This document shows, in pieces, positions 1 through 9,287 of a stretch of DNA of 64,000 nt (its first letter is position 1; each line of letters starts with the position of its first letter). This DNA comes from Azomonas tarimensis (lineage in GTDB: Bacteria > Pseudomonadota > Gammaproteobacteria > Pseudomonadales > Pseudomonadaceae). The notes below the pieces were generated by a model. The model was not told the DNA's origin and made no database searches. It saw nothing but the letters and a program-made list of their open reading frames with translations. A program made the translations under genes and the position numbers. The stretch lies in assembly GCF_042648805.1 (NCBI RefSeq), contig NZ_JBHRXZ010000024.1, positions 248,001-312,000 on the forward strand, given 5' to 3'.

Positions 1-90
1 GGCCTTCTCGAAACGGGTCAGGATTTCGCCGATGACGTTCTTGGCAACGGCGTCCGGCTTGATGATGGAAAGGGTGCGTTCAACAGCCAT
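1..90 (-). CDS. ndk: Nucleoside diphosphate kinase, N-terminal part (cut by window edge)
   Basis: Only the first 30 codons are in the window. The reading MAVERTLSIIKPDAVAKNVI is the characteristic Ndk opening, containing the phosphate-binding lysine of the TLSIIKPDA motif. Ndk transfers the gamma phosphate from ATP to other nucleoside diphosphates in the cytoplasm. The catalytic histidine lies beyond the edge and cannot be checked. It is read in the same direction as the isc operon but is separated from iscX by a strong intrinsic terminator, so it probably has its own promoter. The position next to the isc genes is usual in pseudomonads. Confidence 0.93.
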   Translation of the reverse strand, partial: MAVERTLSIIKPDAVAKNVIGEILTRFEKA

Positions 91-120
91 GAAAAGCTCC
101 AAAGCTCAGGGGTGGGTACT

Positions 121-151
121 AAAAAAGAAACCTGCGGAGTATACGCAGGTT
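121..151 (-). terminator. Intrinsic terminator at the end of the isc operon
   Basis: An 8-bp perfect stem (AACCTGCG at 129-136 pairs with CGCAGGTT at 144-151) with a 7-nt loop is followed, on the minus strand, by a T-rich run (complement of 121-127). It lies between the iscX stop and the ndk start and should end the iscR-to-iscX transcript. Confidence 0.85.
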
Positions 152-200
152 CCTGTGAAATCTGTAGGCGCGCCGGGCAACCTTCATGAGGATGACTGTT

Positions 201-401
201 TCACCGGGCTTCTTCGATCCAGGCCGCCTGGATGGCCTCAAGAACCTTCTCGCCACCGCGCCGCGGATCGTCAGCAAAGGCCTCGAGCCCAATCACCCAC
301 TTGTGCAGCTCGACGAAGTTCACATAGCGCGGATCTACGTCAGGCTTCTGTTCCAGCAGTTCGACGGCGATATCTTGCACATCGCCCCATTTCAGGCTCA
401 T
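201..401 (-). CDS. iscX: IscX, small acidic ISC accessory protein
   Basis: A 66-residue acidic protein beginning MSLKWGDVQDIAVELLEQ and containing the DPRYVNF segment typical of IscX. Known role: it binds IscS and Fe2+ and modulates iron-sulfur cluster assembly on IscU. A longer in-frame upstream extension exists, but the start at 401 gives the family length (66 aa) and puts the ATG 2 nt after the fdx stop, as expected for the last gene of the isc operon. Nothing looks damaged. Confidence 0.93.
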   Translation of the reverse strand: MSLKWGDVQDIAVELLEQKPDVDPRYVNFVELHKWVIGLEAFADDPRRGGEKVLEAIQAAWIEEAR

Positions 402-403
402 GG

Positions 404-742
404 TCAATGCCCTTCGGATACCTGGTTGATGGTGTAGCGAGGAATCTCCACGACCAGATCCTCGTCGGCCACGGCCGCCTGGCAGGACAGCCGGGAGTTG
501 GGCTCGAGACCCCATGCCTTGTCCAGCATGTCGTCCTCCAGCTCATCGGAGGACTCGAGCGAGGCGAAGCCCTCGCGAATCACCACATGACAGGTGGTAC
601 AGGCACAGGACTTCTCGCAGGCATGCTCGATGTCGATACCGTTGCGCAGGGCAGCATCCAGCACAGTCTCGCCGACCTCCGCCTCGATTACCGCGCCGTC
701 CGGACAGTGTTCGGCATGCGGAAGAAACACGATTTGCGGCAT
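404..742 (-). CDS. fdx: ISC-type [2Fe-2S] ferredoxin
   Basis: A 112-residue adrenodoxin-type ferredoxin. Cysteines 42, 48, 51 and 87 fall at the cluster-ligand positions of E. coli Fdx, and the extra Cys46 is also present. It donates electrons during cluster assembly on IscU/IscS. It lies 3 nt after hscA and 2 nt before iscX, so it is translated from the shared isc transcript. Length and motifs are fully typical. Confidence 0.96.
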   Translation of the reverse strand: MPQIVFLPHAEHCPDGAVIEAEVGETVLDAALRNGIDIEHACEKSCACTTCHVVIREGFASLESSDELEDDMLDKAWGLEPNSRLSCQAAVADEDLVVEIPRYTINQVSEGH

Positions 743-745
743 GAA

Positions 746-2608
746 TTATTCCTCGATCTCGTTGAGCCGGCGCCCGGACAAGGCATCTCTCACGGATGCA
801 TCCATCCGGCGCGCGGCGAAGGCGTCGGTAATGTCACTCAGACGCCTGGTCTGCTGTTCGATGCGCGCCGCGTCATCGCCGGCCACCAACCCCTGCAGTG
901 CATCCATCTGCGCTTCGATGGCAAGCCGTTCCTCCGCCTGAAGCAGGCGATCACCATCGGCCTCGACCGCCGCCGCAACCGCCTCCAGCAGGCGCCGAGC
1001 CTCGACCTGGCGCTCGCGCAGGGCACGCGCGTCCTTGTCGGCATCAGCCTGGGTGAACGAGTCCTCGAGCATACGGGCGATCTCGCCATCGGAGAGGCCG
1101 TATGAGGGTTTTACCTGGATGCTGGCCTCGACGCCGGAGCTCAGCTCCCGCGCACTGACACTGAGTAACCCGTCGGCATCGACCTGAAAGGCCACACGAA
1201 TCTTAGCTGCGCCGGCAACCATCGAGGGGATGCCACGCAGCTCGAAACGGGCCAGCGAGCGGCAATCGGCAACCAGCTCCCGCTCCCCCTGCAGGACGTG
1301 AATCATCATGGCCGTCTGGCCATCCTTGTAGGTGGTGAAATCCTGCGCGCGGGCCACGGGAATAGTGGTGTTGCGGGGAATGATCTTTTCCATCAGCCCC
1401 CCCATGGTTTCCAGTCCCAACGAGAGGGGAATGACGTCGAGCAGTAGCAACTCGTCGCCATCACGTCCGTTGCCGGCCAAGGTATCAGCCTGGAGGGCGG
1501 CGCCGATGGCGACCACGCGATCCGGGTCGATATCGGTGAGCGGCTCGCGGCCAAAGAGCTCTGCGACTGCCTGACGCACCCGAGGAACGCGGGTGGAGCC
1601 TCCCACCATGACCACCGCGTCGATCTCGTCGATTTCGACGGAGGCGTCGCGCAGCGCTCGACGGCAGGCCTTGAGACTGCGAGCCACCATGGGCTCGATC
1701 AGCTGCTCGAACCTACCCCGATCCAGAAACCCCGACCACCCGCCATAGCTCAGCGATACCCCAGACCGGGAAGTAAGCGCCTCCTTTGCATCGCGACCGA
1801 GGTTCAGAAGACGCCGTTGCGCCGAAGGGTCGAGGTCGCTGGAAACCCCGGCCTGCTCGACGATCCAGCCGGCGATCGCGTGATCGAAGTCATCACCGCC
1901 CAGGGCGCTGTCGCCGCCGGTAGCCATGACCTCGAAGACCCCACGACTCAGGCGCAGGATGGAAATGTCGAAGGTGCCGCCCCCCAGATCGTAGATCGCC
2001 ACCAACCCCTCGGCCTGGCGGTCGAGCCCGTAGGCCACCGCTGCAGCGGTCGGCTCGTTGAGCAGTCGCAGCACATCCAGCCCGGCCAGGCGCGCAGCAT
2101 CCTTGGTCGCCTGCCGCTGGGCATCGTCGAAATACGCCGGCACGGTGATCACCGCGCCGGTCAAGGGCCCGCCAAGCGAGGCTTCCGCTCTCTCACGAAG
2201 CACCCGCAGAATGTCCGCCGACACCTCGACTGGACTCTTTCGGCCCTGGGCAGTCTCGAGAAAAGGCATCTGCGAGTCACCTGCGACGAAGCGATACGGC
2301 AGTTGCTCGCCCATCAGCTTGATGTCGGAAATGCCGCGTCCCATCAGCCGCTTGACCGAAATGACGGTGTTGAGCGGGTCGTCCTGCGCGGCATCGCGCG
2401 CTGACTGGCCGACCTCCACAGCATCGGAACGGTAGCGCACCACTGACGGCAGGATCACCTCTCCCGCAGCGTCCGGCAGCGGTTCGGCAATGCCACTGCG
2501 CAGTGTGGCCACAAGAGAGTTCGTTGTACCCAGGTCGATACCCACCGCCAAGCGACGCTCGTGCGGCTGAGTGCTCTGTCCTGGCTCGGCAATCTGGAGT
2601 AAGGCCAT
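746..2608 (-). CDS. hscA: HscA, Hsp70-type chaperone for Fe-S cluster transfer
   Basis: A 620-residue Hsp70 homologue. The ATPase domain opens with GIDLGTTNS (about residues 23-31), has the IYDLGGGTFDISIL phosphate-binding motif, and is followed by a substrate-binding domain starting near DVIPLSLGLETMGG. The short N-terminal lead before the DLGTTN motif and the isc context mark it as HscA and not DnaK. Known role: with HscB it binds the LPPVK loop of IscU and drives cluster release. IscU in this operon has that loop. The 42-nt gap to hscB is the largest spacing in the lower half of the operon. Confidence 0.96.
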   Translation of the reverse strand: MALLQIAEPGQSTQPHERRLAVGIDLGTTNSLVATLRSGIAEPLPDAAGEVILPSVVRYRSDAVEVGQSARDAAQDDPLNTVISVKRLMGRGISDIKLMGEQLPYRFVAGDSQMPFLETAQGRKSPVEVSADILRVLRERAEASLGGPLTGAVITVPAYFDDAQRQATKDAARLAGLDVLRLLNEPTAAAVAYGLDRQAEGLVAIYDLGGGTFDISILRLSRGVFEVMATGGDSALGGDDFDHAIAGWIVEQAGVSSDLDPSAQRRLLNLGRDAKEALTSRSGVSLSYGGWSGFLDRGRFEQLIEPMVARSLKACRRALRDASVEIDEIDAVVMVGGSTRVPRVRQAVAELFGREPLTDIDPDRVVAIGAALQADTLAGNGRDGDELLLLDVIPLSLGLETMGGLMEKIIPRNTTIPVARAQDFTTYKDGQTAMMIHVLQGERELVADCRSLARFELRGIPSMVAGAAKIRVAFQVDADGLLSVSARELSSGVEASIQVKPSYGLSDGEIARMLEDSFTQADADKDARALRERQVEARRLLEAVAAAVEADGDRLLQAEERLAIEAQMDALQGLVAGDDAARIEQQTRRLSDITDAFAARRMDASVRDALSGRRLNEIEE

Positions 2609-2650
2609 ATCTAGGTGATGTCTTTCGCTGGCGACGAGGCGCCGCTGAGG

Positions 2651-3169
2651 TTAATCATCGAGGCGCTCTTCCAATTGCCGCACCTCTTGGGACAACTTGT
2701 CGAGAAACTGCATGCGCCGAACCAGCCGCTCCGCCTCGAGATGACGCGTCTCGTCCTGCCAGATCGCGGCGAACGTCTCGTCCAGCGTCTGTCGCGCGAC
2801 CTTCAGGTGTTGCTTGAAAGTCGCCACGCCCGCCAGGTTCGCATCTGCCTGCAGATCCTCGAGCTCTTCACGAAGCTGCATCTGCTTCAACAGGAACTCG
2901 GGGTCCTGCACTGTCGTTTCGAGCGGGACGTCATGGCCACGCAGACTCAGCAGGTAGCGCGCCCGACGGCTGGGACTCCTGAGCGTCTGATAGGCCTCAT
3001 TGAGATTGGCCGAGCGCTCGAGCGCCTGGCGCTTTTCGCGCTCGCTGCCACTGGCGAAGCGATCGGGATGAACCTGCCGGGCCAGGTCGCGGTAGCGTGC
3101 GGCCAGAAGGTCCAGATCGATCTCGAAGTCAGGTTGCAGCTCGAACAGCGCAAAATGGCAAGTACTCAC
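2651..3169 (-). CDS. hscB: HscB, J-domain co-chaperone of HscA
   Basis: A 172-residue protein with an N-terminal J domain carrying HPD at residues 34-36, which stimulates the HscA ATPase, and a C-terminal helical IscU-binding domain (LREELEDLQ and following). The length equals the usual 170-175 aa. Only 7 nt separate it from iscA. No zinc-binding cysteines are visible, unlike eukaryotic homologues, which is normal for bacterial HscB. Confidence 0.95.
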   Translation of the reverse strand: MSTCHFALFELQPDFEIDLDLLAARYRDLARQVHPDRFASGSEREKRQALERSANLNEAYQTLRSPSRRARYLLSLRGHDVPLETTVQDPEFLLKQMQLREELEDLQADANLAGVATFKQHLKVARQTLDETFAAIWQDETRHLEAERLVRRMQFLDKLSQEVRQLEERLDD

Positions 3170-3176
3170 AAGCCCC

Positions 3177-3500
3177 TCAGACGTTGAAGCTTTCGCCGCA
3201 ACCGCAGGATCCGGTCACGTTCGGGTTGTTGAACTTGAACCCCTCGTTCAACCCCTCCCGCACGAAATCGAGCTCGGTACCATCAAGGTAGACCAGGCTT
3301 TTCGGATCGGTGATCACCTTGACGCCGCCATACTCGAATACCACATCCTCGCCCGACAGCTCGTCGACGAATTCCAGCACATAGGCCAGGCCCGAGCAGC
3401 CGGAAGTGCGCACGGCAAGGCGTATGCCTTCTCCCTTGCCGCGCCCGTCGAGCGACCGGCGCACGTGCTGTGCCGCGGCTTGCGTCATGGTGATTGCCAT
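3177..3500 (-). CDS. iscA: IscA, A-type Fe-S carrier protein
   Basis: A 107-residue A-type carrier with the three conserved cysteines at 35, 99 and 101 (the last two in SCGCGESF), identical in position to E. coli IscA. It accepts and passes on clusters or iron to apo-proteins. It is placed between iscU and hscB as in all complete isc operons. The ATG at 3500 follows a GGAGGA-like ribosome-binding site just after iscU. Confidence 0.96.
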   Translation of the reverse strand: MAITMTQAAAQHVRRSLDGRGKGEGIRLAVRTSGCSGLAYVLEFVDELSGEDVVFEYGGVKVITDPKSLVYLDGTELDFVREGLNEGFKFNNPNVTGSCGCGESFNV

Positions 3501-3509
3501 GGATCCTCC

Positions 3510-3896
3510 TCAGAGCAGGCCTTTCTTCTCGCGGTAGTCGCGTACCGCCGCCTTGATCGCATCCTCGGCAAGCACCGAGCAATGGATCTTCACCGGAGGC
3601 AACGCCAGTTCTTCGGCGAGCTGGGTATTTTTGATGGTTTCCGCTTCTTCAAGCGTCTTGCCCTTCATCCATTCGGTCGCCAGGGAGCTCGAAGCAATGG
3701 CGGAGCCACAGCCGTAGGTCTTGAACTTGGCATCTTCGATGACGCCCATGTCGTTGACCTTGATCTGCAGACGCATCACGTCGCCACACGCCGGCGCACC
3801 CACCATCCCGGTACCGACGTCCGGATCTTCAGCTTCGAACTTGCCGACGTTGCGCGGGTTCTCGTAGTGGTCGATGACCTTGTCACTGTAAGCCAT
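3510..3896 (-). CDS. iscU: IscU, Fe-S cluster scaffold
   Basis: A 128-residue scaffold with cluster ligands Cys37, Cys63 and Cys106, Asp39, and the HscA-recognition motif LPPVK at residues 99-103. IscS delivers persulfide sulfur here and a [2Fe-2S] cluster is built, then released by HscA/HscB. It is full length and intact, and lies 36 nt downstream of iscS. Confidence 0.97.
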   Translation of the reverse strand: MAYSDKVIDHYENPRNVGKFEAEDPDVGTGMVGAPACGDVMRLQIKVNDMGVIEDAKFKTYGCGSAIASSSLATEWMKGKTLEEAETIKNTQLAEELALPPVKIHCSVLAEDAIKAAVRDYREKKGLL

Positions 3897-3932
3897 GGTG
3901 CAATCCTCTCTGTCAGCTGTCGGCGTTCGGGG

Positions 3933-5147
3933 TCAGTGGGCCTGCCACTCGACCTTGGAAATGTCGACACCGTCTTTGTACATATCCCACAGCGGCGACA
4001 GCTCACGGAGCTTGTTCACCGCCGAACAGACCTTCTCTACGGCGTGGTCGATTTCTTCCTCGGTGGTGAAGCGACCGAAGGTGAAGCGAATCGAGCTGTG
4101 CGCCAATTCGTCATTACGCCCCAGCGCGCGCAGCACATAGGACGGCTCGAGCGAGGCGGAAGTACAAGCGGAACCGGACGATACCGCCAGGTCCTTGAGC
4201 GCCATGATGAGCGACTCGCCCTCGACGAAATTGAAGCTCAGGTTCAGGTTGTGCGGCACGCGAGCGGTCATGCTGCCGTTCACGTAGAGTTCTTCGAGGT
4301 GCTCGACCTGCTTGTAGAAGCGATCCCGCAGGGCCTTGACGTGTTCGTTGTCCTTGGCCAGGTCCTGCTTGGCGATGCGAAACGCCTCCCCCATGCCAAC
4401 GATCTGATGCGCCGCCAGCGTGCCTGAGCGCATGCCGCGCTCGTGGCCGCCACCATGCATCTGGGCTTCCAGGCGCACACGCGGCTTGCGCCGGACATAG
4501 AGCGCGCCGATGCCTTTCGGGCCATAGGTCTTGTGTGCCGAGAAGGACATCAGGTCGACCTTCATCTTGTCCAGATCGACCTCCACCTTGCCGGTGGACT
4601 GAGCGGCATCGACATGGAAGAGGATCCCGCGAGCGCGGGTCAGCTCGCCGATCGCAGCGATATCGTTGATGGTGCCGATCTCGTTGTTGACGTGCATGAC
4701 CGACACCAGAATGGTGTCCTCGCGCAGCGCCGACTCGACCATTTCCGGCGTGATCAGGCCATCTTCGCGGGGATCGAGGTAGGTGACTTCGAAACCTTCG
4801 CGCTCGAGCTGGCGGCAGGTATCGAGAACGGCCTTGTGCTCGATCTTGGTGGTGACGATGTGCTTGCCCTTGGAGCTGTAGAAGTGCGCTACGCCCTTGA
4901 TGGCCAGGTTGTCGGACTCGGTAGCACCGGAGGTCCAGACGATTTCCCGGGGATCTGCATTGACCAGATCGGCGACATGGCGACGCGCGGTTTCAACCGC
5001 TTCTTCGGCGCGCCAGCCGAACAGATGCGATCGCGACGCCGGATTGCCGAAGTTGCCTTCCATGGTCAGGCACTCGATCATCTTGTCGGCGACCCGTGGA
5101 TCCACCGGCGTGGTGGCTGAGTAGTCGAGGTAAATCGGCAATTTCAT
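3933..5147 (-). CDS. iscS: IscS, cysteine desulfurase
   Basis: A 404-residue class V aminotransferase fold enzyme. Lys206 in SFSAHKTYGPKG is the PLP-binding lysine and Cys328 in SSGSACTSAS is the persulfide cysteine; both coincide with E. coli IscS numbering. It converts cysteine to alanine and supplies sulfur to IscU and to thiolated tRNA. It lies 20 nt after iscR in the same transcript. Confidence 0.97.
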   Translation of the reverse strand: MKLPIYLDYSATTPVDPRVADKMIECLTMEGNFGNPASRSHLFGWRAEEAVETARRHVADLVNADPREIVWTSGATESDNLAIKGVAHFYSSKGKHIVTTKIEHKAVLDTCRQLEREGFEVTYLDPREDGLITPEMVESALREDTILVSVMHVNNEIGTINDIAAIGELTRARGILFHVDAAQSTGKVEVDLDKMKVDLMSFSAHKTYGPKGIGALYVRRKPRVRLEAQMHGGGHERGMRSGTLAAHQIVGMGEAFRIAKQDLAKDNEHVKALRDRFYKQVEHLEELYVNGSMTARVPHNLNLSFNFVEGESLIMALKDLAVSSGSACTSASLEPSYVLRALGRNDELAHSSIRFTFGRFTTEEEIDHAVEKVCSAVNKLRELSPLWDMYKDGVDISKVEWQAH

Positions 5148-5167
5148 CAGGCTCTCCTCTTGCCGTC

Positions 5168-5650
5168 TTATTCGACGGCGGATGCTCGTATCTTGTCGGA
5201 CTCGGCAGGACCGCGACGGATGTCCTGCAACAACGCAACTTGCTGGACATCATTGCGCTTGACCAGATCGGCCAGGCTGATGCCACTGAGAAACTCGTGA
5301 ATGCGCTGACTGAGGTCACACCAGAGGTTGTGCGTCAGGCAGGTATCGCCCGAATGACAATCCCCCTGCCCCTGACAGCGGGTAGCATCGACCGACTCGT
5401 TGACCGCATCGATCACCTGGGCAACCTTGATCGCTTCCATCCCACGAGATAGCTGATAGCCGCCACCCGGGCCGCGCACGCTGGTAACCAGACTGCCGCG
5501 GCGCAACTTGGCGAACAACTGCTCCAGGTAGGAGAGAGAAATTCCTTGTCGCTCGGAAATATCCGCCAAGGATACCGGGCCGTTCTGGGCATGTAGCGCA
5601 AGGTCAAGCATGGCAGTGACCGCATAGCGGCCCTTTGTCGTCAATCGCAT
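5168..5650 (-). CDS. iscR: IscR, Fe-S sensing Rrf2-family regulator
   Basis: A 160-residue Rrf2 protein with an N-terminal winged helix (MRLTTKGRYAVTAMLDLA) and the cluster ligands Cys92, Cys98 and Cys104 followed by His107. The [2Fe-2S] form represses the isc promoter and so adjusts operon output to cluster demand. A matching operator is visible directly upstream at 5691-5715. It is the first gene of the operon. The C-terminal tail is slightly shorter or differently composed than in enterics, which is ordinary for the family. Confidence 0.96.
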   Translation of the reverse strand: MRLTTKGRYAVTAMLDLALHAQNGPVSLADISERQGISLSYLEQLFAKLRRGSLVTSVRGPGGGYQLSRGMEAIKVAQVIDAVNESVDATRCQGQGDCHSGDTCLTHNLWCDLSQRIHEFLSGISLADLVKRNDVQQVALLQDIRRGPAESDKIRASAVE

Positions 5651-5682
5651 CGGTCTGCACCAAAGCGTTAGGATTTGAGCGG

Positions 5683-5711
5683 ATTATGCAATACCTGAGT
5701 ATTTGAATCAA
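5683..5711 (-). promoter_or_regulatory. isc operon sigma-70 promoter
   Basis: On the minus strand a -35 hexamer TTGATT (complement of 5706-5711) and a -10 CATAAT (complement of 5683-5688) are separated by exactly 17 nt, about 30 nt upstream of the iscR ATG. The IscR-like operator covers the -35 and the spacer. Confidence 0.7.
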
Positions 5712-5715
5712 CTAT
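5691..5715 (-). promoter_or_regulatory. Type 1 IscR operator
   Basis: Read on the minus strand, the 25-nt element starts ATAGTTGATT, has an AT-rich centre CAAAT, and ends ACTCAGGTAT. Compared with the known type 1 consensus (ATASYYGACTRWWWYAGTCRRSTAT) it agrees at all but three positions. It overlaps the -35 and spacer of the promoter, the arrangement expected for autorepression by holo-IscR. Confidence 0.75.
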
Positions 5716-5771
5716 AAATCCCTAGCTTTTGCACAGTTATGGCTCACAGGCGCCACCCTTTCGCCCCGCCA

Positions 5772-6542
5772 TCAGCCGCGCTCGCCCGATTGCTTGACCT
5801 CGGCGAAGTCCTCTTCTCGCAACTCGGGAAGTTTCTTCGCGCAATAATCACTACCCAGTTCGGTCAGCGCCTTACACATGCCGTCCATTCGCTCCTCGAC
5901 CGCCTGCACATGGTCGAGCAGCTGACCAATCGCCTTGGCTACCGGATCGGGCATATCCTGCCCGACCCCATAGGCATCGAATCCGATCTTCTCGGCCATG
6001 GCCTTGCGGCGAGCTTCTTGCTCGTCGTCGCTCTTGACGATAATGCGACCCGGTATCCCGACCGCCGTGGCGCCTGCCGGCACCGCCTTGGTAACCACCG
6101 CGTTGGAGCCGATCTTGGCCCCCGCACCCACGGTGAATGGCCCCAGCACCTTGGCACCGGCACCCACCACCACACCATCTTCCAGCGTAGGATGGCGCTT
6201 ACCCTTGTTCCAGCTGGTACCCCCAAGGGTCACACCCTGGTAGATGGTGACATCGTCGCCGATCTCCGCCGTCTCGCCAATCACGATGCCGAAACCGTGG
6301 TCGATGAAGAAGCGTCGACCGATTCTGGCGCCTGGATGAATCTCGATTCCCGTGATCCAGCGGCTGGTATGCGACAACAGCCGAGCCAGCAGCTTCCAGT
6401 CGCGAACCCACAACCAATGCGCCACTCGGTGGACCCACACAGCGTGCAGGCCGGGATAGCAGGTCAACACCTCCACGGCGTTGCGCGCCGCCGGATCCCG
6501 ATGGAATACGCTTCGGATATCTTCACGCATGCGTTCGAACAT
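5772..6542 (-). CDS. cysE: Serine O-acetyltransferase
   Basis: A 256-residue protein: an N-terminal helical region, then a left-handed beta-helix made of hexapeptide repeats (for example around IGRRFFIDHGFGIVIGETAE, which also carries active-site His and Asp residues). It makes O-acetylserine from serine and acetyl-CoA, the first step of cysteine synthesis, which feeds the desulfurase IscS next door. The start codon overlaps the trmJ stop by 1 nt (TAATG), so the two genes are translationally coupled. It is encoded on the same strand as iscR, 121 nt upstream of it. Confidence 0.95.
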   Translation of the reverse strand: MFERMREDIRSVFHRDPAARNAVEVLTCYPGLHAVWVHRVAHWLWVRDWKLLARLLSHTSRWITGIEIHPGARIGRRFFIDHGFGIVIGETAEIGDDVTIYQGVTLGGTSWNKGKRHPTLEDGVVVGAGAKVLGPFTVGAGAKIGSNAVVTKAVPAGATAVGIPGRIIVKSDDEQEARRKAMAEKIGFDAYGVGQDMPDPVAKAIGQLLDHVQAVEERMDGMCKALTELGSDYCAKKLPELREEDFAEVKQSGERG

Positions 6543-7315
6543 TATTCTTCCCCCCGCTTCCGGGCTTCGCCACGAGCGGCCTTCTGAGTCTCGGTCAGAA
6601 TGCCGCGCAAGATGTTCATCTCCAGCCTGCTGACCGCACTGCGCCCGTAGAGCTTGCGCAAGCGGGCCATGAGATGGCGCGGCTTTTCCGGGTCGAGAAA
6701 ACCGATGTCGACCAAGGTCTGCTCGAGATGAGCGTAGTACAGCTCCATCTCGTCCATGGTCGCCGGCTGGGTGCCGAGCATGGCAGTGGTCTCGACCTTC
6801 TCCATCTTTGTCGGACGGCCCCGGGCGGCAAGCCAGCTCATGCGCACTTCATAGGTAAGCACCTGAACGGCAGCTGCGAGGTTGAGCGAGCCAAACGACG
6901 GATCCGAGGGGATATGCACATGGAACTGGCAGCGCTGCAACTCCTCGTTGGTCAGGCCGGCGTATTCGCGACCGAATACCAGCGCGACTTCACCGCCCTG
7001 CTCGAGCTGCTCGACACAGGTCTCGCCGCACTCGCGGGGGTCGAGCAGCGGCCAGGGGATACGCCGGTCACGGGCGCTGGTGCCCAGCACCAGATTGCAC
7101 CCGACCAGCGCCTGCTCCAGGGAATCGACCACTTGCGCCGACTCCAGCACGTCTGTCGCTCCAGAGGCGCGAGCCTCGGCCACGAGGCTTGGGAAGTCCT
7201 CGGGCTGCACCAGCACCAGGCGCGACAGCCCCATGGTTTTCATCGCCCGGGCGGTCGCACCGATGTTGCCGGGATGGCTGGTATTGACCAGCACCACGCG
7301 GATGTTCTGTAGCAA
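6542..7315 (-). CDS. trmJ: tRNA (cytidine/uridine-2'-O-)-methyltransferase TrmJ
   Basis: A SpoU/TrmH-type (SPOUT) methyltransferase, about 257 aa. Motif 1 is NTSHPGNIGATARAMK and later knot motifs include VFGREYAGLTNEEL. TrmJ methylates the ribose at position 32 of several tRNAs. No ATG sits at the right place; I chose the TTG at 7315, giving MLQNIRVVLVNTSHPGN, which matches the family start. The frame stays open far upstream, but that extension overlaps suhB on the other strand and has no family similarity. Coupled to cysE. Confidence 0.88.
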   Translation of the reverse strand: MLQNIRVVLVNTSHPGNIGATARAMKTMGLSRLVLVQPEDFPSLVAEARASGATDVLESAQVVDSLEQALVGCNLVLGTSARDRRIPWPLLDPRECGETCVEQLEQGGEVALVFGREYAGLTNEELQRCQFHVHIPSDPSFGSLNLAAAVQVLTYEVRMSWLAARGRPTKMEKVETTAMLGTQPATMDEMELYYAHLEQTLVDIGFLDPEKPRHLMARLRKLYGRSAVSRLEMNILRGILTETQKAARGEARKRGEE

Positions 7316-7459
7316 AGCGAAACTCTCAACTAATCGAACAGGCCGCAAGCTTACAGAAGCCACCGAAGCAACGCCATTGGCGCGCCGGCCATCACTGGAT
7401 GTCGCCTGCCAATCTGATAGACTTGTCGGCTTTCTCATGATGCCCGGGTACCCAGAAAC

Positions 7460-8275
<816 letters not shown>

Positions 8276-8294
8276 GCGACAGGCGACACCGACG

Positions 8295-8319
8295 ACCCGG
8301 CTCTGGCCGGGTTTTCTTT
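8295..8319 (+). terminator. Intrinsic terminator after suhB
   Basis: A 6-bp stem ACCCGG (8295-8300) / CCGGGT (8307-8312) is followed by TTTTCTTT, about 20 nt past the suhB stop. Confidence 0.75.
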
Positions 8320-8333
8320 GCCCGTAGAAACGC

Positions 8334-8357
8334 CGAACCCCGCCGCAGCGGGGTTCG
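8334..8357 (-). terminator. Hairpin between convergent suhB and secF
   Basis: A perfect 8-bp stem CGAACCCC (8334-8341) / GGGGTTCG (8350-8357). On the minus strand it is followed by a short run containing TTT. It lies 17 nt after the secF stop and is the likely end of the secD-secF transcript, although the T tract is weak. Confidence 0.5.
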
Positions 8358-8373
8358 GTGCCAACTAGCGATC

Positions 8374-9276
8374 TCAGGGACGCTCGTCGACCTCCTCCAC
8401 TACCGGAGGAATGAGGTCATCCCGGGTCAGCTTCAGACCGATCAGGGTAAGATTGGCCACGTACAGCGACGAGGTGGTTCCAGCGATCACGCCGATGAAC
8501 AACGCCAGCGAGAAGCCCCAGAGGTTTTCGCCGCCAAACAGCAGCAACGCCCCTACCGCCAGCAAGGTGGAGATGGAAGTCGCCAGGGTCCGCAGCAGGG
8601 TCTGGGTCGCCGAGATGTTGATGTTCTCGATCAGCTCCACGCGTCGCAGCAAACGGAAGTTCTCCCGGATTCGGTCGAAGATCACGATGGTGTCGTTCAG
8701 CGAATAACCGATGGTCGCCAGCACCGCGGCCAGCACCGTCAGGTCAAAGGTCAGCTCGAAGAGTGAAAACACCCCCAGTACCAGGATCACGTCATGGAAC
8801 AGCGACAGGACCGCGCCGCAGCTGAACTTCCACTGGAACCGGAACGCGACGTAGATCAGGATGCCGAACAGCGCAAGCAGCATCCCCATCCCGCCCTGGT
8901 CGCGCAGCTCCTCGCCCACCGCCGGCCCGACAAACTCGACCCGACGCACCTCGAAGGGGTTGTCACCACCGCGCAGTGCCTGCGCCAGGCGCTCGCCCAG
9001 CTGCGGATCGTCCCCGCTCATGCGCACCACCACATCGCTGGCCGCGCCAAAGCTCTGCACCACGGCATCGCCAAAACCTTCGGCAGCCAGCTGCGAGCGG
9101 ATCGCCTCCAGCTGCGCCGGGCGCTCGTAGCCCAGCTCCACCATGGTACCGCCGGTGAAATCCAGGCCGAAATTCAACCCTTTGATCGCCAGACTGGCCA
9201 GTGACGCCAGCATCAGCAGCAGGGTGATCGACACGATAAGGTGTCGAACCCTCATGAAATTGATAACGCGCTTCAT
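8374..9276 (-). CDS. secF: SecF, protein translocase accessory membrane subunit
   Basis: About 300 residues with six predicted membrane segments: one near the N terminus, a periplasmic domain, then five clustered in the C-terminal half, with the conserved segment GYSLNDTIVIFDRIREN. With SecD it uses the proton gradient to pull exported proteins across the inner membrane. I chose the ATG at 9276 (MKRVINFMRVRH) over an upstream in-frame start because it is the family start and lies just after the secD stop. Confidence 0.95.
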   Translation of the reverse strand: MKRVINFMRVRHLIVSITLLLMLASLASLAIKGLNFGLDFTGGTMVELGYERPAQLEAIRSQLAAEGFGDAVVQSFGAASDVVVRMSGDDPQLGERLAQALRGGDNPFEVRRVEFVGPAVGEELRDQGGMGMLLALFGILIYVAFRFQWKFSCGAVLSLFHDVILVLGVFSLFELTFDLTVLAAVLATIGYSLNDTIVIFDRIRENFRLLRRVELIENINISATQTLLRTLATSISTLLAVGALLLFGGENLWGFSLALFIGVIAGTTSSLYVANLTLIGLKLTRDDLIPPVVEEVDERP

Positions 9277-9287
9277 CGTGCTAGCCC

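Noticed and set aside
32..1105. A 357-codon plus-strand frame across fdx and hscA
   Set aside because: Antisense to intact isc genes with exact cysteine and chaperone motifs.
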